Shown: positions 7,062 through 11,938 of the stretch, piece by piece
Layout: each line of letters begins with the position of its first letter
How positions within the stretch are numbered: position 1 is the first letter of the stretch
Origin: an uncultured Bacillota bacterium
GTDB lineage: Bacteria; Bacillota; Clostridia; Tissierellales; Tissierellaceae
Assembly (NCBI GenBank): GCA_937951995.1
Contig: CALGAG010000098.1
Location: 1 to 11,938 of the forward strand
Direction: 5' to 3'
DNA length: 11,938 nucleotides
The notes under the pieces: model-generated
The model's input: only the letters and a program-made list of their open reading frames with translations
Database searches by the model: none
Told to the model about the DNA's origin: nothing
Translations under genes and position numbers: made by a program

Positions 7062-8405
7062 CTAGATCCTATCCTTAAGCAGGTCATCCACAAACTCATC
7101 TATCTCCGTAATTACTTCATCCTCTCTCAGGTCCCTTCTCATTGAAAGACTTACCATGTAATTATCCTTTTTCAGAAAGATCGTCCCTCCATCATCCATC
7201 TCCTGTTCTCTGAAGGTTGCAAAGTAGGCCTTGTCATATTCAGGGTACCACTCCTTGGCATCCCAGTATTCCCCAACATATCTTGTGTAGCTTTCAAGCT
7301 CCATTTGGAACAGGTATTCTGCAACACTATCACTTATATACCCTGTTACCTCTGTTGAAACCCTGTCTTCCACTGTAGAAAAACGGTGGTTCTCTGTTTC
7401 AAAATGGTCATCCCAGCTCCATTCGGTATAGGTGTACCTCATGGGTGCTATTATGCTACCCTCCCTTATGAAGGATGTCTCCTGTGGGTTCTCCAATCTC
7501 AGGGCCTTGTAGCCCTCTGGAAGCCTTTCCCCATAGCCTGTTGAAATCATCCTCATATTTATTGTTGTTATCAAGCCAATAACAATAAATACAACAGCAA
7601 ATGCCACCAGGGTCTTCTGGACTGTCCCCATCTCCCTTCCAGTGAAGAAGCCCCTCATTTTAATTGCAACAAAGATCCCCACAATAGCCGGCAGTATGGT
7701 AAGTATTATCATGTTTCCTCTCATGACTGAATCAAAAGCCACTCCAACCACCAGTAAAATGATTATCAGGAGCATACTTCCGCTCTGCATCCTTCTTTTC
7801 AGCATAACTGCAGATGAATTTGAATACGGATACTCTCCCGGGTCATCACTTTTCCTTATGCTCAGCCATACCTTAATGTTTTCAATGACTGATACCAACA
7901 GGAACAATGATATCATGGGCATTAAAATCAGACTTAATATCCCAGTATTTGTATAGAGAATCGATGGATGTATTGGATATGTCCGCCAAATATTAAAAAT
8001 ATTCATAAGGGCAAGGAGAGTAAAGCTTATGCTCTCAAGCTTGATACCCCTTTTAACATTCCGGATTTGGTCTGATTTGTCTATTGGGTGGAGGTCCTCT
8101 CCCGGCTTCTTGCTGAAAACATGCATGTTTTCCTTGGAATCCACATACTCCCAGCCCTTTTCCTCCTGCTTTTGTATGTACTCCTTGGCCATTCTGTCAT
8201 CAACTGTTTCAAAGGCTTTGGGGTGTGGATATATGGCTATTGAATACTCCCTATCCTCTGGGTATCCTTCCCTATAGGTGCTAATCCCCCAAGAGAACTT
8301 TTCTATAAAGATCCCCTTGCTGGCCATGTCCCTGTAGTGGTCCTCCATTGCCCTCCAGTCCACCATCCTGAAGCCTTCAAACTTGTGTCTTCTCCTATTT
8401 GACAT
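7062..8405 (-). CDS. DUF2812-type membrane protein with an extracytoplasmic C-terminal domain
   Basis: A 447-aa protein. The N-terminal part (about 5-100) resembles DUF2812: an aromatic/basic opening (KFEGFRMVDW, 8-17), a MASKGIFIEKF segment (27-37) and EEKGWEYVDSKENMHVFSK (81-99). Five probable membrane spans follow (about 123-141, 152-175, 208-225, 231-249, 264-282). About 165 residues then remain, rich in Tyr, Trp and Glu, which an odd number of spans would place outside the cell. AGGAGG (8409-8414) precedes the ATG at 8405 at good spacing, and the gene overlaps the upstream membrane gene by 11 bases, so translation is probably coupled. DUF2812 proteins are often found near PadR-like regulators, but none is present here. 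The function of DUF2812 is not established; the assignment is by sequence feel, not a search. Confidence 0.82.
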   Translation of the reverse strand: MSNRRRHKFEGFRMVDWRAMEDHYRDMASKGIFIEKFSWGISTYREGYPEDREYSIAIYPHPKAFETVDDRMAKEYIQKQEEKGWEYVDSKENMHVFSKKPGEDLHPIDKSDQIRNVKRGIKLESISFTLLALMNIFNIWRTYPIHPSILYTNTGILSLILMPMISLFLLVSVIENIKVWLSIRKSDDPGEYPYSNSSAVMLKRRMQSGSMLLIIILLVVGVAFDSVMRGNMIILTILPAIVGIFVAIKMRGFFTGREMGTVQKTLVAFAVVFIVIGLITTINMRMISTGYGERLPEGYKALRLENPQETSFIREGSIIAPMRYTYTEWSWDDHFETENHRFSTVEDRVSTEVTGYISDSVAEYLFQMELESYTRYVGEYWDAKEWYPEYDKAYFATFREQEMDDGGTIFLKKDNYMVSLSMRRDLREDEVITEIDEFVDDLLKDRI

Positions 8406-8874
8406 TTCTCCTCCTTTCCCTATCTCCAGCCATCATTATCCTGATGGTCTCAAATGCAGCAACAATAAGAAAGACAGCATAATGTCCCCTTGCGTACCTG
8501 AAAAATGCTCTAGGAAAATAATAGTCGTGGATATCACCAGAAAGGAGTCCAACCCTTTCAGTAAATTCTTCAACTTGGTTGAAATCCATGCCTCTGATGG
8601 CTTCATTTTCTATATTAGGTTGGTTAATGGCATTTTCCTTATTGAACAAATGGTATTCAAGATTGTGAAATGCCTGTATTCTATCCAGTCCAATCGGCAG
8701 GTCATCATATTCCTCTGGCTTAGTGGAATAGAATTCATACTGTGGATAATCCTCCTGAATAATCTGAATCATTGGTTCGTATTTTATGGTATCGGAAAAA
8801 TAGAAAACAGTACCCAATAGCATAAGCATTATTGAAACCAGCATGGCAACTCTTTTCAGTATATATATGAACAT
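8395..8874 (-). CDS. Small membrane protein of unknown function, two spans
   Basis: A 159-aa protein with one hydrophobic segment near each end (about 10-29 and 133-149) and about 100 acidic, aromatic residues between them. Positive charges at both ends (KR at 7-8; GDRERRRNVK at the C-terminus) put both termini inside and the middle outside the membrane. AAAGGGG (8881-8887) lies 6 nt before the ATG. It is the first gene of the operon with the DUF2812 protein and pepF and overlaps the former by 11 bases. The tyrosine- and glutamate-rich outer segment resembles in style the outer domain of the DUF2812 partner, which hints at a complex (inference only). I do not recognise the family. Confidence 0.82.
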   Translation of the reverse strand: MFIYILKRVAMLVSIMLMLLGTVFYFSDTIKYEPMIQIIQEDYPQYEFYSTKPEEYDDLPIGLDRIQAFHNLEYHLFNKENAINQPNIENEAIRGMDFNQVEEFTERVGLLSGDIHDYYFPRAFFRYARGHYAVFLIVAAFETIRIMMAGDRERRRNVK

Positions 8875-8904
8875 AGGAATCCCCTTTCATTTGTACTCCA
8901 CTTA

Positions 8905-8913
8905 ATTATAACA
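8905..8913 (-). promoter_or_regulatory. Extended -10 promoter of the 8874-pepF operon
   Basis: On the minus strand TGTTATAAT gives a consensus TATAAT (8910-8905) with an upstream TG (8913-8912), the extended -10 form, which can work without a good -35. No TTGACA-like hexamer is found 17 bases upstream. Transcription would start about 25 bases before the first ATG. Confidence 0.6.
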
Positions 8914-9194
8914 TGAATTTGATGTGGTTTTAGTAAATTCTTGCTATTTTTCCAAAATAATTGGCTGATTTTACATGTTTGTACATACGCGGAAAAAAGA
9001 TGGTCAGGTTTATCCACAAGACTTTAAATGGTCATATGTTTGTTATATATTTAACTTTAAAATTGAAACTGTTAAATTTATGAATATTTCTTTATTATTT
9101 GACCTATGCTCCACTATTTTAGTAATTATTAGAAAATCACGCCTTCTATTTTTGAAAAATACTCAATGTTTTTTTCAAAATACTATTGCTTTAT
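8914..9194. other. AT-rich divergent intergenic region
   Basis: Together with the flanking promoter boxes this is a 377-base gene-free stretch between two divergent operons, markedly more AT-rich than its neighbours. It holds a perfect DnaA-box 9-mer TTATCCACA (9010-9018), a weak inverted repeat ATTTAAC/GTTAAAT (9049-9055, 9071-9077) and a stronger one at 9150-9180. A 77-codon open frame (8975-9208) has no ribosome binding site and is not called. No RNA gene or riboswitch was recognised. Confidence 0.6.
9150..9180. repeat. Inverted repeat upstream of the small-membrane-protein operon
   Basis: Perfect 10-bp arms TTTTGAAAAA (9150-9159) and TTTTTCAAAA (9171-9180) are separated by 11 bases and end 14 bases before the candidate -35. 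The position fits an operator for a dimeric regulator better than a terminator, since the stem has almost no GC. Confidence 0.45.
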
Positions 9195-9225
9195 TTGTCA
9201 TGCCATGATAAGATTCCGTTATATT
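9195..9225 (+). promoter_or_regulatory. Candidate promoter of the small-membrane-protein operon
   Basis: TTGTCA (9195-9200) and TATATT (9220-9225) each match 5/6 of the consensus hexamers, but the spacer is 19 bases, longer than ideal. A suboptimal spacer next to an inverted repeat would suit an activator-controlled promoter. The predicted leader is about 20 bases, ending in GGAGG (9240-9244). Confidence 0.45.
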
Positions 9226-9251
9226 AATAACAATGTTTTGGAGGTTTTATT

Positions 9252-9425
9252 ATGACACTTAAATTGCTGGGACTTGCAGCATTTGCTGCTACAGGTTCAG
9301 GATTATTATTTACAGTGGGACTCCATGAAACGGGTCCACTAAATACAGTAATATTAATGGCGGTCGGTTACTTTTTTACCCTAAGTCTTGTAGACCACTA
9401 CAGAGAACTAAAGGAAGGTGAATAG
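9252..9425 (+). CDS. 57-aa hydrophobic protein, first gene of a three-gene membrane operon
   Basis: The ATG at 9252 follows GGAGG (9240-9244) by 7 nt and the frame runs to TAG at 9423-9425. The protein is two hydrophobic helices (about 4-23 and 29-47) joined by a short HETGP turn, with a charged tail DHYRELKEGE. The next gene starts 2 nt after the stop, so the two are translationally coupled. Tight packing, a strong ribosome binding site and shared direction make it a real gene despite its size. Helical-hairpin proteins of this size often act as accessory subunits of transporters; that is inference. No family is recognised. Confidence 0.78.
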   Translation: MTLKLLGLAAFAATGSGLLFTVGLHETGPLNTVILMAVGYFFTLSLVDHYRELKEGE

Positions 9426-9427
9426 CC

Positions 9428-9787
9428 ATGACTCTTGACAAGACAAAGTCCAGAATACTCATATTGGCAATTGTAAGCACTTCCCTTACCTGGATCCTTA
9501 ACCATCAACTTGGACTAGGTCCAATAGTGGCAAACGGACTTGTTGGAGTTGCTGCTGCCATATTTATGCCAGGAGCCCTGGCTGGTATAGCATACACCTC
9601 GTCCTTTGTTGGAATGAGCTCTTTGGGTGTACTTCCGTCAGTTGTGTTTGCACTTATCGGTGGATTGATAGCGGGGATTGTAATTATCGCAACAACTGAA
9701 ATATACGCGGGAATCGGTGGCAAGGGCGGAACCACAGCCGCTGCCGCAGCGCTTGTCACAAGGGCAATTTCAGGACTATTAGGCTAG
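9428..9787 (+). CDS. 119-aa integral membrane protein with YAGIGG motif (component A)
   Basis: Almost wholly hydrophobic, with four to five probable spans (about 8-25, 31-49, 50-66, 69-90, 99-117) and a basic N-terminus (K5, K7, R9) that should be cytoplasmic. The signature is YAGIGGKGGT (93-102), just before the last, alanine-rich span. The same motif in the same place, with further matches (LN..L..G, an internal Pro-Gly stretch, a S(F/Y).GM.S segment), occurs in the next gene, so the two are diverged paralogues. AGGTG sits 7 nt before the ATG, within the end of the 57-aa gene. It looks like half of a small heteromeric transporter or channel; the substrate is unknown, and I cannot match it to a named family. 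Confidence 0.88.
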   Translation: MTLDKTKSRILILAIVSTSLTWILNHQLGLGPIVANGLVGVAAAIFMPGALAGIAYTSSFVGMSSLGVLPSVVFALIGGLIAGIVIIATTEIYAGIGGKGGTTAAAAALVTRAISGLLG

Positions 9788-9797
9788 GAGGAAATCC

Positions 9798-10223
9798 ATG
9801 AATACTCTACTGATTATATTAACTGCCGTTGCAGCAGGTGTAACAACCTATTTCATAGCCAACAAGCTAAACAAGGGAGCTGTACTTGCATCAGCATCCG
9901 TAACCCTCGCTTCAGGGATTGCTTTTCCCCATTTCTTTCCAACCATGGGCTCAACGCTTATGGTGGTTGCAGCCTGCGCTTCCTATGGCGGAATGGTTTC
10001 CAGAAAGAACGCCCCTACATTGGGTGACATGGTGATGATTTCAGTAATCATTGGAATGCTCTTTACTATAACCGCCTCATCCTATGCAGGAATCGGTGGA
10101 AGGCTTGGAACCATTGCTGCAATTTCCTGCTTTGCCTGGCTGGGTGTTAAGAACTCCGCAAAGGCTGCATCAAGGGCTCGGAAAAGTGATTTTCTATCAA
10201 AATCCGTGGAGATTTGGCAATAA
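9798..10223 (+). CDS. 141-aa integral membrane protein with YAGIGG motif (component B)
   Basis: A paralogue of the preceding 119-aa protein. It has about five hydrophobic segments (3-21, 27-45, 51-68, 76-95, 103-117), YAGIGGRLGT (96-105) before the last one, FPHFFPTMG (43-51) in the middle and a basic C-terminal tail (KNSAKAASRARK) absent from component A. Positive loops at 21-26 and 69-71 plus the tail suggest an orientation opposite to A. AGGAGG (9786-9791) overlaps the previous stop codon and lies 6 nt before the ATG, so it is coupled to A. It is the last gene of the operon, followed by a terminator. Function is unknown; most likely the partner subunit of A. Confidence 0.88.
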   Translation: MNTLLIILTAVAAGVTTYFIANKLNKGAVLASASVTLASGIAFPHFFPTMGSTLMVVAACASYGGMVSRKNAPTLGDMVMISVIIGMLFTITASSYAGIGGRLGTIAAISCFAWLGVKNSAKAASRARKSDFLSKSVEIWQ

Positions 10224-10241
10224 CACTTGAAAAAACATCTT

Positions 10242-10266
10242 AAGGAACCTGAAAAGGTTCTTTTTT
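10242..10266 (+). terminator. Rho-independent terminator of the small-membrane-protein operon
   Basis: The arms AAGGAACC (10242-10249) and GGTTCTTT (10256-10263), with one G-U pair and a TGAAAA loop, are followed by an uninterrupted T run to 10266. It begins 18 bases after the stop of the 141-aa gene. Confidence 0.88.
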
Positions 10267-10267
10267 G

Positions 10268-10296
10268 TTGAATTAAAGAGTCACTCATGGTACAAT
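10268..10296 (+). promoter_or_regulatory. Sigma-A-like promoter of the ABC-F gene
   Basis: TTGAAT (10268-10273) and TACAAT (10291-10296) have an exact 17-base spacer, and TG at the extended -10 position (ATGGTACAAT). It starts two bases after the preceding T-tract. The leader would be about 30 bases, with no room for an attenuator of the kind seen before some antibiotic-responsive ABC-F genes. Confidence 0.7.
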
Positions 10297-10333
10297 GACT
10301 TGATGAAAATATTGAAAAGAGGATGAAGAACAA

Positions 10334-11923
10334 TTGATTAATGTAAATAACGTGAGCCTCAGATTTGGCTCCCAAAAACTATTTGACGATGTAAACCTGA
10401 CCTTCACTCCCGGCAACTGCTATGGTGTCATTGGGGCAAACGGTGCAGGTAAGAGTACATTCCTAAGGATCCTATCCGGTGATGTCGAGGCTGATACCGG
10501 AGAGATAAGCATAGCACCAAATGCCCGTATGAGTGTCTTAAAACAGGACCACTACGAGTTTGATGACTATGGAGTAATCGAAACGGTTATCATGGGGAAT
10601 AAAAGACTCTACGACATAATGATTGAAAAGGACGCGATTTATGCAAAGGAAGACTTCACGGATGCCGACGGCATAAAGGCTTCTGAGCTGGAGGGTGAAT
10701 TTGCTGAGATGGACGGTTGGAGTGCGGAAAGTGAAGCTTCTTCACTGCTGCAGGGACTTGGAATTCCTGTTTCCCTTCACCAGAAGAAGGTTCGTGACCT
10801 TACTGGTAACGAAAAGGTAAAGGTCCTTCTGGCACAGGCTCTCTTTGGAAAGCCCGGAATCCTAATACTTGACGAGCCTACAAACGACCTGGATGTCAAA
10901 AGCATCAGATGGCTGCAGGACTTTTTAGGGGATTTCGAGGGAACTGTCATTGTTGTTTCCCACGACCGTCACTTCCTTAATGAAGCCTGTACCCACATGG
11001 TTGACATAGATTTTGGAAAGATAAAAATGTTTGTTGGAAACTACGACTTCTGGTATGAGTCAAGCCAGCTTGCATTGCAGCTGATGAGGGACCAGAACAA
11101 GAAGAAGGAAGACAAGATCAAGGATCTTCAGTCGTTTATCGCCAGATTCTCTGCAAATGCATCAAAATCCAAGCAGGCAACCTCAAGGAAGAAGCTTCTT
11201 GAAAAGATTTCCCTTGATGATATAACCCCTTCCACAAGAAGGTACCCCTTTGTCAGCTTTACCATGGAAAGGGAGGTTGGAAACGAAATCCTGACTGTTG
11301 AAAACCTAAGTAAGGAGCTTGATGGAGAAGTGTCCCTGAAGGACATCTCATTCAGGGTGAACAAGAACGACAAGATTGCATTCATAGGAGATGAGATGGC
11401 TGTTTCTGCCCTGTTCCAGATACTGGTTGGAGAAATGGAAGCGGACAGTGGATCCTTCAAATGGGGCCAGACCATAACCACATCATACTTCCCCAAGGAC
11501 AATACACAGTACTTCAACAATGTGAAGCTTAACCTTGTGGATTGGTTGAGACAGTTCTCAGTTGAGCAAAGTGAAATATACCTGAGGGGCTTTCTTGGAA
11601 GGATGCTTTTCTCAGGGGATGAGGCCTTAAAGGATGCACAGGTCCTTTCCGGTGGGGAAAAGGTTAGGTGCATGCTGTCAAGAATGATGCTCAAGGAGGC
11701 AAATGTACTGATTCTGGACCAGCCAACAAACCATCTCGACCTTGAATCAATAACAGCGGTAAACAACGGTTTGAGGGACTACAAGAGCAATATCCTCTTC
11801 ACATCCCACGACCACCAGTTCATAGAGACCATAGCCAACCGAATAATTGAGATCACTCCTGAGGGCTTCAGAGATAGGGAGATGACCTACGAGGAATATA
11901 TAGAAGAGTTCTACATGAAGTAG
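10334..11923 (+). CDS. ykpA: ABC-F family ATPase, YkpA/YbiT type
   Basis: A 529-aa soluble protein with two nucleotide-binding domains (NBDs) and no membrane segments. ABC-F proteins bind the ribosome and act in translation; the YkpA subgroup has no settled role. The TTG start is the only one fitting the MINVNNVSLRFG opening usual for the group; GAGG (10319-10322) lies 11 nt upstream. NBD1 has an intact Walker A GANGAGKST (34-42, K40), a variant signature LTGNEK (156-161), Walker B LILDEPTNDLD (D180, E181) and H210. A charged, lysine-rich linker follows (about 240-300; ANASKSKQATSRKKLLEK, 274-291). NBD2 has a perfect signature LSGGEK (438-443) and H492, but its Walker A position reads GDEMAVSAL (352-360), with Ser358 in place of Lys, and its Walker B reads LDQPTNHLD with Gln463 in place of the catalytic Glu. 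It is monocistronic with its own promoter; the stop is 15 bases from the window end. Confidence 0.95.
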   Translation: MINVNNVSLRFGSQKLFDDVNLTFTPGNCYGVIGANGAGKSTFLRILSGDVEADTGEISIAPNARMSVLKQDHYEFDDYGVIETVIMGNKRLYDIMIEKDAIYAKEDFTDADGIKASELEGEFAEMDGWSAESEASSLLQGLGIPVSLHQKKVRDLTGNEKVKVLLAQALFGKPGILILDEPTNDLDVKSIRWLQDFLGDFEGTVIVVSHDRHFLNEACTHMVDIDFGKIKMFVGNYDFWYESSQLALQLMRDQNKKKEDKIKDLQSFIARFSANASKSKQATSRKKLLEKISLDDITPSTRRYPFVSFTMEREVGNEILTVENLSKELDGEVSLKDISFRVNKNDKIAFIGDEMAVSALFQILVGEMEADSGSFKWGQTITTSYFPKDNTQYFNNVKLNLVDWLRQFSVEQSEIYLRGFLGRMLFSGDEALKDAQVLSGGEKVRCMLSRMMLKEANVLILDQPTNHLDLESITAVNNGLRDYKSNILFTSHDHQFIETIANRIIEITPEGFRDREMTYEEYIEEFYMK

Positions 11924-11938
11924 CATTAACTAAAAAAG

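Noticed and set aside
8975..9208. 77-codon open frame in the AT-rich intergenic region, plus strand
   Set aside because: No Shine-Dalgarno before the ATG, base composition like the surrounding non-coding DNA, irregular amino-acid make-up, and it overlaps the candidate operator and promoter of the downstream operon.
8741..9251. Replication origin
   Set aside because: Only two perfect DnaA boxes, no cluster, no dnaA/dnaN neighbours; reported as a finding but not annotated as an origin.
9505..9759. 84-codon minus-strand frame opposite the 119-aa membrane protein
   Set aside because: Pro/Ala/Thr-rich mirror of a hydrophobic alanine-rich gene, with no start signals.
10334..11923. Antibiotic-resistance ABC-F (Vga/Lsa/Msr-like)
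   Set aside because: Sequence matches the chromosomal YkpA/YbiT group throughout, and there is no long attenuator leader or mobile-element context.
1..11938. CRISPR array, tRNA/rRNA, insertion sequence or phage genes
   Set aside because: No regularly spaced repeats, cloverleaf-like segments, transposase or integrase motifs, or terminal inverted repeats with target duplications were seen.

Overview
The window looks like chromosomal DNA of a low-to-moderate GC Gram-positive bacterium (Bacillota, probably a clostridial lineage). This rests on strong AGGAGG-type ribosome binding sites, frequent TTG/GTG starts, Rho-independent terminators, a LytS/LytT-type two-component pair, a short CstA, PepF and a YkpA-type ABC-F protein. 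No rRNA, tRNA, CRISPR array, insertion sequence or phage gene was seen. The species cannot be fixed from the sequence.

Layout: (1) the 3' tail of a plus-strand gene (1-168) converges on a minus-strand lipoprotein gene (212-1000), with a hairpin terminator between them. (2) A minus-strand cluster runs lytS-like sensor kinase (3418-5115), LytTR response regulator (2660-3421, 4-nt overlap), then cstA (1124-2545), and ends in a strong terminator (1069-1106). LytS/BtsS-type kinases are known to respond to pyruvate and CstA/BtsT proteins to import it, so this is most likely a pyruvate-sensing and uptake unit. (3) A second minus-strand operon runs from a 159-aa membrane protein (8395-8874) to a DUF2812-type membrane protein (7062-8405) to the oligoendopeptidase PepF (5210-7027), ending in its own terminator. 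(4) A divergent, AT-rich 377-base intergenic region (8875-9251) carries an extended -10 promoter for the minus operon, a promoter-like pair for the plus operon, a 10-bp inverted repeat and a perfect DnaA-box 9-mer. (5) A plus-strand operon of three small hydrophobic proteins (57, 119 and 141 aa; 9252-10223) ends at a terminator (10242-10266). The 119- and 141-aa proteins are diverged paralogues sharing a YAGIGG(K/R)xGT motif. I do not recognise the family, and it is the best candidate here for an undescribed system. (6) A YkpA-type ABC-F gene (10334-11923) has its own promoter directly after that terminator. Its second nucleotide-binding domain is strongly degenerate.

The genes suggest a peptide- and organic-acid-using lifestyle (PepF for intracellular oligopeptides, CstA for pyruvate or peptide uptake). 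That is inference from gene families, not something the sequence proves.
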